Shown: one piece after another, positions 34,447-44,030 of the stretch
Position numbering within the stretch: position 1 is the stretch's first letter
How the letters are laid out: each line of letters opens with the position of its first letter
DNA from: Diacronema lutheri
Taxonomy: Eukaryota > Haptophyta > Pavlovophyceae > Pavlovales > Pavlovaceae
Direction of reading: 5' to 3'
Length of the DNA: 64,000 nucleotides
Assembly (NCBI GenBank): GCA_019448385.1
Contig: JAGTXO010000041.1
Span: forward strand, 276,001 to 340,000
Program-made: the position numbers and the translations under genes
Notes under the pieces: model-generated
The model's input: only the letters and a program-made list of their open reading frames with translations
The model's database searches: none
Told to the model about the DNA's origin: nothing

Positions 34447-36838
34447 ATGGCGGAGAACAACGAGCTGAACGACGACGAGCTTGTGGACTATGACGATGAG
34501 GGCGAGGCGCTTGAGGGCGTGGGCAACGTGGCCGCCGGTGGCGACGTCAAGAAGTGCGCGCATGGTCGGCCACCCCGGGCGCGCGCGCGCGCGCTCGCGC
34601 ACGGTGCATGCTGCGGTCGGCGCGGGGTGGCGGCAAGGCTGGCGGGGCGAGCTCGCCGGCGGACGCGCGAGCGCGGGCTATGACGGGCAGGGTCTATCCC
34701 GAGCTGCGTGGCGCCTCCGCCCGCCGGCGCTCGCGTTGCACCGCTGCGGCGCGCTCGCGCTGGGCGATGGCGCGCGCGCGGCGGATGCCTGCGGCCACGG
34801 CCGCGGCGGGCCCGCCGCGCGAGTTGCTTTGGATGGCGCGGACTGGGGCGCAATACGTGCCCTGCTGTTGCTCACGGGGCGCGCTCGACCGCCCGGCTCG
34901 GCAGCGCCGCGTGATCGCCTCGGACGCGCGTGGCGCGTGGCGCTCGCGGCCGCGGGCGCGCTTCGGGGGGCGCGCGCCCTTCGCGGCCGCCGCGTCGTGG
35001 CGGTGCGCGTACGCCGCGCGAGGTGAGGCGGGGCCTGCATCGACGTGAACAGGCGTTGCTCGCGCCCCGCCAGCTGCTCGCTCGGCCGCCGCCCCGCCTG
35101 TCCCGCTCCGAGGCAGGCGGCGCGCACGGGCACGGCTCGGCAGCGGCGGGCGGATCGCGCGGCAGGCCGCTGATCCGCGCATGGCGGCTGCGCCGTCGCG
35201 CCTCGTGCTCGCGTCGCCGCGCGGCGTGGTGCCCTCCTCTCCTCCCGCCCGTCCTCCGCGCAGGGGCGGCACGTACTCGGGTATCCATCAGTCGGGCTTC
35301 CGCGACTTTCTGCTCAAGCCCGAGCTGCTGCGCGCTGTTGTCGACTGCGGATTTGAGCACCCGTCCGAGGTGCAGCACGAGTGCATCCCGCAGGCGATCT
35401 TGGGGATGGACGTGATCTGCCAGGCGAAGAGTGGGATGGGCAAGACCGCCGTCTTCGTCCTCGCTGTCCTCCACCAGATCGAGCCCAAGGATGGCGAGAC
35501 GTCCGTGCTCGTCATGTGCCACACGCGCGAGCTCGCCTTCCAGATTCACAACGAGTTCACGCGCTTCTCGCGCTACCTGCCGGACGTCAAGAGCCGCGGT
35601 ACGCGCCCCACGCCCCACGCGCACGAGGCGCGCCGCGCGCCGCGCCGCCCGCTGCGCGCCGCACCGCTCAGCCCCCCCCCCCCCCCGGCCCCCGGGCCCA
35701 TCCTGTTTGCCGACGGCGAGCAGTTTTCTATGGCGGCGTGCCTGTCTCGGAGCACAAGGCGATCCTCAAGAGCGACCCGCCGCATGTGATTGTGGGCACG
35801 CCGGGCCGCGTGCTGCAGCTGAGCCGCGACAAGGACCTGCCGCTGGGCAAGGTGAAGCACTTCGTTCTTGACGAGTGCGATAAGATGCTCGAGCAGCTCG
35901 ACATGCGCAAGGACGTGCAGGACATCTTCAAGATGACGCCGCACGAAAAGCAGGTGATGATGTTCTCGGCGACACTCTCCAAGGAGATGCGCGCCGTGTG
36001 CAAGCGCTTCATGCAGGACCCGATGGAGATCTACGTCGACGACTGCAAGCTCACGCTCCACGGCCTGCAGCAGCACTACGTCAAGCTGAGCGAGGCCGAG
36101 AAGAACCGCAAGCTCAACGACCTGCTCGACGCGCTCGAGTTTAACCAGGTGGTCATCTTTGTGAAGAGCATTGGCCGTGCTACTGAGCTCAACAAGCTGC
36201 TCACCGAGTGCAACTTCCCGTCGATTGCCATCCACAGGGGCATGCCGCAGGAGGCGCGCATCCAGAAATATGAGGTTAGCGCGCACGCTCACCCGCACAT
36301 CCGCATGGCATGCCGCATGGCACGCCCCACGGCACGCCGCTCCGACGCGGCGGAGACGCGCGCGCACGCGCGCGCGCGGTTGGCCGGCAGCGCGCCCGCC
36401 GCCGCGCCTGCGCACTGCAGCGACCGAGCGAGCGCGTGCGCGCCGCCGTGCGCGCGGCGTGACGCGCCGTCGGCTCAGCCCCCCCCCCCCCCCCCCCCCC
36501 GCCCCGCCCCGCCCCCCTCCCTTCCGCCCTCCCTTCCGCCCTGTGCGCAGGCGTTCAAGAACTTCCAGCATCGCATTCTCGTCTCGACGGACATCTGGGG
36601 GCGCGGCATTGACATCGAGCGTGTCAACATCGTCATCAACTACGACATGCCCGACGCGAGCGACTCATACTTGCACCGCGTCGGCCGTGCGGGCCGCTTC
36701 GGCACCAAGGGCCTCGCGATCACCTTCGCGTCGAGCGAGGAGGACGCGAAGGTCCTCGAGGACGTGCAGGCGCGCTTCGAGGTGTCCATCTCGCCGCTGC
36801 CCGACACCATCGACGTCTCGTCCTACATGACCGCCTGA
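34447..36838 (+). CDS. DDX39B: DECD-box RNA helicase UAP56/DDX39/Sub2
   Basis: Four exons (34447-34553, 35264-35598, 35721-36274, 36551-36838) give 427 residues, the usual UAP56 length. Motifs in order: the acidic N-terminus, [16 protein letters not shown]-motif region [11 protein letters not shown], Walker A AKSGMGKT at 90-97, the hallmark DECD (LDECDKML), SAT (FSATLS), then [17 protein letters not shown] and [10 protein letters not shown]. The protein is the ATPase of the TREX mRNA export complex and a spliceosome assembly factor. Exon phases 2, 1 and 0 rejoin conserved segments exactly ([30 protein letters not shown]). The first intron, 710 bp, is the longest in the window; the second and third carry C-runs. 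Confidence 0.97.
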
Positions 36839-37205
36839 TCGGTGCGAGCATGGCGGACGGGCGTGTGGCGGCGCTGGCCGATCGCCGCGGGGCGGGGGAT
36901 GGCGGTGGCGCGTGCCGCGGCCGCACGCCTCCTCGCGGCGGGGCTTGAGTGGCGCGCGACGCGGGCGCCAGCGGGCGGCCTTTCGAGACGGCGCACGCGG
37001 CGCGTTCTCGCAGGGCGCCGCGCTCCTGCCCCGATCGATCCCGAGCGAGGGCGAGGGCGAGGGCGAGGGCGAGGGCGAGGGCGAGGGCGAGGGGGGCTCC
37101 GTCTGCTGCGACGTGCACGCGGCGTGCACGCGACGCGGATGCAGTGACGCGAGAAGATGATGACAAAACTGCAAAGGAAATACGAAGAGAAAGGAATGTC
37201 GACAC
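36839..37205. other. Convergent intergenic region with (GAGGGC)n
   Basis: The gap between the convergent UAP56 and TIR genes. It contains about eight copies of GAGGGC at roughly 37047-37093. Near the right end it becomes relatively A-rich on the plus strand (AAAACTGCAAAGGAAATACG), a possible termination region. No coding potential is evident. Confidence 0.5.
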
Positions 37206-38540
37206 TCAGGGCGCGGCAGCGGGCAACTTGACGCTCACGCCGCGCTCCCAGCGGCCCACCGGCGTGCGGTTCGAGTGGAGCGAGACGAGGACGTGCTTGT
37301 GTGCCTTGTCAACCTCGCGGTGCAGCACCCAGTGACTCTCGCTCGGCTGCCACCACAGCTCGACTGCGAGGATGGGCAGAAATCCGCCCGCCAGCCGCAC
37401 GTCGGCGCGCCGGTAGGCAGGCCGCCCGTTGACGAGCTCGGCCGTGCGCTTGAACTCGCCATTCCACCCCTGCAGCGCAAAGGGCTGCCCGTCCATCACA
37501 AGCACAGGCGGCCACGGCTCGTCAACCGGCGTGGTCGGCTGCGGATGGCTGCCTGACGAGGTGGGTGCGGGCGACTGCCGCCCCCCCGCGTCCTCGGCGA
37601 GGACCGCGCGCATCTCAGCGAGCAGCCGCTCGATGCCACGCTCAAACTGCGCGCCGTCGTCGGCCAAGTCGACGTAGAGCTTGCCGCCCAGCTTGCCGCC
37701 CACAACGCCCTCCCATTGGCGCGGATCGCGCAGCGATGGCTCCATCACCACCGCGATCATCCGCTTGACGCCCGCCCTGCGCAGCGCAAAGTCGAATTCA
37801 AACTTGCTGAGCGCGTGGGGAACGAGGGGGGGGGGGGGGTCGTTTGGAGAGCGAGAGTCACGGGCGCGGGCGAGTGGGCGCAGGCTACGCGGCGCGCACG
37901 AGCTGGACGGGGACAGGCAGTGTAGGGCGCGCGGCGCGCACCAGTTGTCGTCGTCGCCGTTCGGGCCAGCGCCCGCCACCTTCGTGAGGTAGCGGCGCGT
38001 GATGAAGACGACGATGGCTGCGGACGCCTCGATGCCGTCGGCCATCTGCCGGTTCACATCGCCGCGCATCTCGTCCTCGTCGAGCCAGACGCTCTGGCCC
38101 GCGGCGCGCAGCCGGTGCGCCGCTTGGATCACGCGCGCGTGGTTGGAGCGGCCGAGCTCGTCGTCGCCCCAGTCGTGCGTGAGGAAGGCGGCGAACTTGC
38201 GCGCCGCGCCCGCCTTGGGTGGTGACGGCGGCTGCGCAGTACTCGCGGCGTGCGGCGCGCCCGGCGTCGGTTCGGACTCTGCGGCCGCAGACGGCGTCGG
38301 GAGCTGCAACGCCGCCGCCGCGGGCAATGGTGGCACGGGCGCGAGGCCGGGCGCGAGGCCGGGCGCGAGGCCGGGGTCGGTCACGTTCGTCGGCCCGGGA
38401 GGAGACGCGGCCGACGGCACGGGATCGGGCGCGTGCGCGGACGTCTGCGCTCTAGAAGCCGATGCCTCGCTTCCGTGCGGCGCGACTTGGTCGGGCGCGA
38501 GGCCAACGGGTGGCTCGGCGGCGGAATTCGCACACCCCAT
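37206..38540 (-). CDS. TIR-domain protein with myristoylation/palmitoylation-type N-terminus
   Basis: Two exons on the minus strand (38540-37942 and 37806-37206) give 399 residues. The protein starts MGCANS, with Gly2 and Cys3 as expected for N-myristoylation plus palmitoylation. A Pro/Ala-rich linker of about 100 residues follows. Residues about 113-265 form a TIR domain: FAAFLTHDWGDD, LRAAGQSVWLDEDEMRGDV, GIEASAAIVVFITRRYLTK, and after splicing DDDNCKFEFDFALRRAGVKRMIAVVME. The Glu in the CKFEF segment is in the position of the catalytic Glu of NAD-cleaving TIR domains, so enzymatic activity is possible. The remaining C-terminal 120 residues include a Trp-rich beta-type region (VLVMDGQPFALQGWNGEF) that I do not recognise. 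Membrane-anchored signalling is inferred. Confidence 0.82.
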   Translation of the reverse strand: MGCANSAAEPPVGLAPDQVAPHGSEASASRAQTSAHAPDPVPSAASPPGPTNVTDPGLAPGLAPGLAPVPPLPAAAALQLPTPSAAAESEPTPGAPHAASTAQPPSPPKAGAARKFAAFLTHDWGDDELGRSNHARVIQAAHRLRAAGQSVWLDEDEMRGDVNRQMADGIEASAAIVVFITRRYLTKVAGAGPNGDDDNWCAPRALHCLSPSSSCAPRSLRPLARARDSRSPNDPPPPLVPHALSKFEFDFALRRAGVKRMIAVVMEPSLRDPRQWEGVVGGKLGGKLYVDLADDGAQFERGIERLLAEMRAVLAEDAGGRQSPAPTSSGSHPQPTTPVDEPWPPVLVMDGQPFALQGWNGEFKRTAELVNGRPAYRRADVRLAGGFLPILAVELWWQPSESHWVLHREVDKAHKHVLVSLHSNRTPVGRWERGVSVKLPAAAP

Positions 38541-38797
38541 TGGGTGAGGGGGGAGGAAACGGCGGCTGAATCTACTAGATGTGCTGTGAACTCTAGTGAG
38601 TAGTGACTGACTCGTGAGGACTGATCATGAGTCGGGCAGCCGCCGACTCATGGCTCGACGCGGCCGCTGCTGCGGCTGCCCGACTCATGGCAGCTGCCCG
38701 ACTCATGATCAGCGGCTCTGTCGACTCATGGCAGCCGCATCGGACTGATCTTGACTCATGGCTCGACGCGGCCTCCACGCCGAATCGCCGGCACAAC
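38541..38797. promoter_or_regulatory. Cluster of GACTCATG motifs upstream of the TIR gene
   Basis: The region upstream of the TIR gene holds six exact copies of GACTCATG or its reverse complement: 38626-38633 (reverse), 38645, 38682, 38700, 38723 and 38753. The core resembles bZIP/AP-1 sites (TGACTCA occurs once, at 38752). A 21-bp block starting GACTCATGGCTCGACGCG is present twice (38645 and 38753), so part of the clustering comes from local duplication. It also lies just past the end of the receiver-cyclin gene. Confidence 0.4.
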
Positions 38798-40918
38798 TCA
38801 GCGGCGCGAGCGCGCCGCTTGGACGAGAACCGTCGCCGGCGGCGGGTGCGGCCGCATGTGCGTGCGCGCGGCCGCGATCGCAGTCGTGACGCCCCGCCCC
38901 GGAATGTTGCCCGAGATGGCGCCCGTGCGCGTGCCCTTTGCGGCCATCGGCTTGGCCTCGGCGCTGGCGGCGGCGCCGCCGCGCTGCGCGCCGGCGGTGG
39001 TCGGCACGGGGTCGACAGAGCCGCCAGCGGCGGCTGTGCGCGCGCCCTTTTGGCTCGAAGAGCCGTTCGCCGGCTGTGCGGCGACCGCGTTGGCCACGAT
39101 AGCGCGGCTCGCGACGCGCGCCGACGCCGTCGCGTCGCCGTCGATGCGACGGCAGACAGGCATGGCCGCCGCTGCTGCGGCTGCGCTGATGACCGCCTCC
39201 TCCGACTTGGCCATCTCGCGCGCGAGGCGGGCCGAGTCAAGCGACTTGCGCAGGCCCTGGCGCGAACGGTCTGCGCTCGAGCGCGGGTGGGGCGGCGGGC
39301 GTGGCGGCCGGTTAGGGATGGAGTGGCCGTTGCACTCGTCGTTACACTCGTCGTGCGCGTCAGCGGCCTCCACGCCCGCCCCCGCCGGCTGCTGCGCGCA
39401 GAAGGGGCAGGCCGCGTGGTGCAGCGCGACGAGCTCCAGCGAGTAGAGCGTGAAAGTGGACTGGCGCACGAGGGTGCCGTAGTCGGTAAGGCGGAGCAGC
39501 GCCATCTCGAGGCGGTGCAGTTCTGGTGCGGAGAGGTGGTACATGCGCAGTGTCGTCACAAAGTCCTCCACCCACACTTGCTCGTCGTCTGCGCGACACA
39601 GCGCGCGCGCGAGTGCGCACGGCGCTGCGACGATCAGCGCCGCGCGCGCGTACGGGGCCACCGCGCGCGCGAGCGGGCGCGCGCGCGTGCGCGCACAGTG
39701 CGCCTTGGAGGCGACGATGATCGCGGTGAGCAGGAGCGACTTCCAATTTGAATGGCCGATCTGCAGCTGGGAGCGGCGCGCTGCCCGCTCCAAGAAGACA
39801 ACCGCCACAATCGCAACGGCCATGTCGAGGTGGTTCTTGATAATCAGCACCATCAAAAAGCGGTAAATGCGCTCGGGCGTCGCGCGCGGCGCCTCCTCGC
39901 CCGGCGCGCGCTGCTCTTCGAAGAGCTTTGCGTCCTGCGCGGCGCGGCGCGGCAGGCGGCAGCGGCGCACGCGGGCGCGCGCGGCGGCGGTGAGCGGCGC
40001 GCGGCGCACGCCTGGCGAGGAGGCGCCGCGCCGCGCAGGACGCAAAGCTCTTCGAAGAGCAGCGCGCCGCTCGCGCGCACACACCTCGGCGGCCTGGCCG
40101 GTTGGCCCAAGCGCCGCGTCGCGCTCCCCCGCCTCGACGTGTACGGCGAGCGCGAGCGCTGCGCCCATGGCGAGCGCATGCACCGCGGTGGAGGTATGCG
40201 TCCAGTCGAGCTCGCCATCGCATAACGCTCCCCGATCCCCCGTGCCGCTCGGCCCGCGGAGGCGCGGCGCGGAGGCGGGACGCGCCTTGCCTACGCCCTT
40301 GGCGACCGTCCACGACGGCACGTTGCCCGCGCGCAGCGCGAAGCCGCACGCCACGCTCCTGTCAAGCGTCGAGACAAGCAGCGCGTTTGCGAGCTGCGAC
40401 GACTCGGCCGCGCGCCGGACGGACACGGCGGGCCGGCCGGGCATCTGCCGGCCGTCGCGCGTCGCGTCGGCGGCGAAATAGGAGGCGATGACTGACTTGC
40501 GCACCGGCTTGCTCAGCACCGCCGTCGCGCCCATCGTCTCGCACTTTTGCCGCTCCTCCTCGGACGCGTTGCCCGTCACCATCACGATCGAGCACGGCCA
40601 GCCCGACGACGTGAGCAGGCCGAGCAGCGCGTCGCCCGAGGCCTCGGGCATGACGATGTCACAAAAGATGCGCGTGAACGTCACGCACCCGTGCTCGCCA
40701 ATGTCCTCCTGCAGCGCACGCAGCCCCTCGGCGACCGATGCGGTCGTACGCACCTGCACGCCCAGGTTGACCAGCAGCAGCTTGAGCCGCTGGCGCGCGA
40801 CCGGATCGTCGTCGACGACGAGCGCGGTCGGCATGGCGGTGAAAATCGCGGCCGACCCCGCGCCGATCGGCGCCACGCCCCCGTGGACCTCCACGGCGCG
40901 AGCGCGCCGGGCGGCCAT
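38798..40918 (-). CDS. Response-regulator receiver domain fused to a PHO80-type cyclin
   Basis: Three exons on the minus strand (40918-40085, 39934-39697, 39588-38798) give 620 residues. Residues about 30-150 are a complete receiver domain: acidic pocket VVDDD at 36-38, phosphoacceptor Asp87 in FCDIVMPE, Thr115 in MVTGN, and Lys137-Pro138 in LSKPV. A linker follows, then a cyclin box at about 290-415 (ERIYRFLMVLIIKNHLDMA, SNWKSLLLTAIIVASKAHYD, EQVWVEDF, LSAPELHRLEMALLRLTDY), the pattern of Pho80/cyclin-Y-type cyclins. The last 190 residues are Ala/Arg-rich and disordered. Known receivers accept phosphate from histidine kinases or phosphotransfer proteins; here that could gate a cyclin-dependent kinase. 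That link is inference. A start at the Met of MPTALVVDDD (40834) is also possible. Confidence 0.85.
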   Translation of the reverse strand: MAARRARAVEVHGGVAPIGAGSAAIFTAMPTALVVDDDPVARQRLKLLLVNLGVQVRTTASVAEGLRALQEDIGEHGCVTFTRIFCDIVMPEASGDALLGLLTSSGWPCSIVMVTGNASEEERQKCETMGATAVLSKPVRKSVIASYFAADATRDGRQMPGRPAVSVRRAAESSQLANALLVSTLDRSVACGFALRAGNVPSWTVAKGVGKARPASAPRLRGPSGTGDRGALCDGELDWTHTSTAVHALAMGAALALAVHVEAGERDAALGPTGQAAEVCARERRAALRRALRPARRGASSPGVRRAPLTAAARARVRRCRLPRRAAQDAKLFEEQRAPGEEAPRATPERIYRFLMVLIIKNHLDMAVAIVAVVFLERAARRSQLQIGHSNWKSLLLTAIIVASKAHCARTRARPLARAVAPYARAALIVAAPCALARALCRADDEQVWVEDFVTTLRMYHLSAPELHRLEMALLRLTDYGTLVRQSTFTLYSLELVALHHAACPFCAQQPAGAGVEAADAHDECNDECNGHSIPNRPPRPPPHPRSSADRSRQGLRKSLDSARLAREMAKSEEAVISAAAAAAAMPVCRRIDGDATASARVASRAIVANAVAAQPANGSSSQKGARTAAAGGSVDPVPTTAGAQRGGAAASAEAKPMAAKGTRTGAISGNIPGRGVTTAIAAARTHMRPHPPPATVLVQAARSRR
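39905..40067. repeat. Perfect 45-nt inverted repeat, 72-nt loop
   Basis: Bases 39905/39906-39950 and 40023-40067 are reverse complements over 45 nt. Each arm contains the palindrome CTCTTCGAAGAG. The left arm is at once the 3' end of an intron (acceptor at 39935) and the start of the cyclin exon (DAKLFEEQ); the right arm lies inside the same intron (39935-40084). The transcript could fold the acceptor into a long hairpin. Confidence 0.95.
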
Positions 40919-41216
40919 TAGAGCGCCTCTGGGACCTTTCCGGAGGCGGATCTAGTACCAGAATTGACGACACCCGTCCAGATTCGCAGATTCCGCCTAC
41001 GGACCAATCCCAGCGGCCCTGAGACGACCCTGAGATTAGTAGAATTATGTCTTACGACACCTTCGAGATGTCGGCGCTCGGCACGGTGGCGGCGACAGCG
41101 CTGCGCTGTCGAGTAGCGCATGCCAACTCCCCCAACTCGTGTCCCCAAGTGGTCGTCGCCCGGCATCGCGCTGCGCTGTCGAGAAGCACGCGCCCAGCGC
41201 CCGCGTGCGTCATGCG
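40919..41216. other. Intergenic region between receiver-cyclin and small minus-strand gene
   Basis: This carries the upstream region of the receiver-cyclin gene and the 3' flank of the small gene at 41217. The 13-mer CTGCGCTGTCGAG occurs twice (near 41100 and 41171). The stretch near 40960-41060 is less GC-rich than the surroundings, consistent with a promoter. No gene is supported, although the plus strand is open. Confidence 0.4.
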
Positions 41217-41594
41217 CTACTTGCCCGCACCCGCGGCGCGCGCGCGCGCGTCCGCCTGCTTCTGCTGGATGCGCTCGCGCATGCGCGCGGCAAAATCACC
41301 GCCGTCGCCGCCGCTTGCTTGCGAGGCCACCGCCAGTGAATGCACAGCCAGCGATGCTGCTGGCGCGCCCGCGCGCCGGCTGGCGTCCACGCGCGGCTCG
41401 CGCCGCGACGCGCGATGCTCGCGTGGCGTAGCCTCGGGCACGCGCGCGCCAAGCACAGATTCGAGCGCGTGCCAGCGCGCGGCGCGCTCGGCGGCCGTAT
41501 CCTCCGCGCCCTCTTCGCCGTCGGCCTCCCTCGTCTCGCCCTCCTCATCATCGGGACGTTGCCGCTTTCCCGGCGCCCGCGCCCGATCCACCAT
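41217..41594 (-). CDS. Small charged protein of unknown function
   Basis: A frame of 125 residues on the minus strand, starting at the ATG at 41594. It begins basic (VDRARAPGKRQRPDD), then runs through an acidic patch (EEGETREADGEEGAED), a helical segment (AAERAARWHALESVLGARV) and a basic C-terminal helix (FAARMRERIQQKQADARARA). Charge alternates and codon use looks coding, unlike the plus-strand reading of the same DNA. The start is 73 bp from that of the divergent kelch gene. I do not recognise the family; the helical tail suggests a nucleic-acid- or complex-binding accessory protein. The alternative is that this DNA is the 5' extension of the kelch gene, whose frame is open back to 41047. 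Confidence 0.5.
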   Translation of the reverse strand: MVDRARAPGKRQRPDDEEGETREADGEEGAEDTAAERAARWHALESVLGARVPEATPREHRASRREPRVDASRRAGAPAASLAVHSLAVASQASGGDGGDFAARMRERIQQKQADARARAAGAGK

Positions 41595-41667
41595 CGTGCG
41601 CGGCCCTCCTACTACTGTCTCGAAGGCGGCCGATGCCCGCAATCAAACCGCACCCGGCAGCACTCTG

Positions 41668-43951
41668 ATGGCGCCCGACGGCTCGCAGAGCACGGGCGCG
41701 TGCCCCATGCTCGCGAGCAACGACGAGTGCGTGTGGACAATCATGCACCGCTGCACCGCGGCCGACTTGCTCCGCCTCGCGCTCACGTGCAAGGCGATGC
41801 ACGCGAGCGCCGTTGCGGTCGCCGAAGCCAAGCTGCGCCGGCGCTGGCCGCGCTGGCGGCGCAGGGTGGCGGGCGACGTGTCGGCGCTCGTGCAGCTCAT
41901 CGTGTCGGAACTGAGCTGCATGCTCGCCGTCGGCGGCACGTGGAAGGCCGAGGACTACTGGGGTTCCGAGCAGTCGTTCACGTCTGCGACCAACTCGGTC
42001 GAGGCGGCGTTTGTGCACGCGCCCGCGCTCGCGTGGCGTGGCGACGGCGGTGGCGGCGGACGCGCGTCGCGGCGGCCGGGCGGGGGGGCCACGCCCGCCG
42101 GTGGCCTGCTCTCGCCGCGCCCCGCCGCCACCGGCGGTGGTGGCGGCGGTGCGTGCGGCGAGCTGTGCGTTGATTGGGAGGGAGGGCTCGCGCCGCTGCC
42201 CTTCGCGTGGCGACGCGGCTGCACGGTGGCGCTACGCAACCTGGTGCTCGTCGCGGGCGGGTGCATCCACAACTGCCAGACGTCGCTCTGCTACGCCCTT
42301 GCACCCGAGGCCGGCGCGTGGCTGCGTGCGCCCTCGCTGCTGCACAAACGCAACGTGGCGGCGGCGGCGTGCCACCTGGGCGGCGCGTGGGTCGTCGGCG
42401 GCTACGACGGGCGCGCGCATCTCGCGTCGGCGGAGCACCTGACGCCAGCGCTATGCGAGGCGGCGCGCGAGGCGCGCGCGGCGCGCGGCGACAAGCCCGA
42501 GCCCGCCGAGCCCGGCGTCGCACCCGAGCTGCGCGGCTGGGCGTGGGCAAGCGCGCCGCCGCTGCTGACAGCACGATCTTCGCTTGGCGTGGCGTCGGTG
42601 CGCGGCTCGCTCTACGCGGTCGGTGGCTACGGGCCCGCGCCCGCGCCGCATGGCGCGGGCAGCCCGCCCACCGCCCTCCGCTCCGCCGAGGTGCTCCACC
42701 GAGGCGCGCGCGCGTGGGCGCCGCTGCCGCCGCTCGTCGAGGGCCGCTCGGACCTCGCCGTCGTCGGGTACGGCGGGCACGTCTACGCGATCGGGGGCGC
42801 GTCGGCGGCGGGCAGGCCGTGCGCGCTCGTCGAACGGCTGCGCGTGGGCGGCGCGCGGCGCGGTGCGGATGCGCGCGCGGCCGTCGTCATCGGGCGCGCG
42901 TGGGAGCGTGCGCCCGCCCTGCTCGTGCCGCGCTCGGGCGCGGGCGCGGTCGTCGTCGCCGGACGCCTCGTCGTTGTCGGTGGCAAGGGGCCGTCCAACG
43001 TGCGACTCTCGTCGGTCGAGGTGCTCTGCGTCGAGGAGGGGCGCTGGCTGCTCGCGCAGGGGCTGCCGCAGCCGCAGCGCACGCCCATGCTGCCGGCGCG
43101 CACGCCGCCGCGCGCGGCCGGCGGCGGCGCCGGCGCGCAGCTCGTCGCGCTCGCGCTCGACCACTCGCTCCTCGCGGCGAGGCACGCGCGCCAACTCGCG
43201 CTCGCCGCGCCCGCTGCTCCCGCCGTGCTCCGCGCCGGCGGCAAGGCGCCCGTTGTGCCCGCGCGCGCTCGCGACGCTGAAGGCGATGGCGACGCCGACG
43301 GCGGGTGCAATCAGGCGCCCGACGCGGCGGCGGTGGCGGCATGCGGTGGCAGTGGCGGCGCGCCGTCGGCGCCCGCGATGTCGCCCTTGCCCTCGCCCGC
43401 GCGCAAGCTGCCGCGCGTCGATGCGCGCGCGCCGTCGGCCGCGCGCCACGAGACGCGCGCGGCCGACGAGCGCGTGGCCGCCGCCGCCGTTGCGCGGCCG
43501 ACGCGCCGCTCCGTCGCGGCCGCGTGCGCCGCGGTCGCGGCCGCGCGCTTCGCGCGGGGGGACGAGCAGCCGCAGGTGCCGCCGTCGCCGCCGCTCAGCC
43601 CGCGACCCGCGGCCGCGCCGAAGCCGCCCGCCGTCGGCTCGGCCGGGGCAGCTCCTCCTCCGACGCGCGGCGACGAGCGACCAGCCGCGCCGTCGCCGCC
43701 GCGCGCGCGGTCGCCCGTCGGCTCGCTCTCGTCGTCCGAGGGGCCCGGCGGCGACGACAGGAGTAACGGCACTGCGCCACCCGCCCGGGCCGCCGCCACG
43801 TCGCCATCTGTCGAGCAGCCGGCCGCCATCGCTGGTGCGGCCGGTCGCACGCGCTCGGCGGTCGGCGCGGTCGGCGTGGGCGACGTGGCGGCGGCGGCGC
43901 GTGCGTGCGCGCCGCCGTCCGCGCGCGTGCTGCGGTCGGCGGCAATTGGCT

Positions 43952-44030
<79 letters not shown>

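Noticed and set aside
36949-37160. Short frame over (GAGGGC)n
   Set aside because: Simple-sequence coding only, in a convergent intergenic gap.
41047-41667. Upstream extension of the F-box/kelch protein
   Set aside because: The added residues are Ser/Arg/Pro-rich without structure, while the minus strand here reads as a sensible small protein. Kept as an alternative, not the main call.
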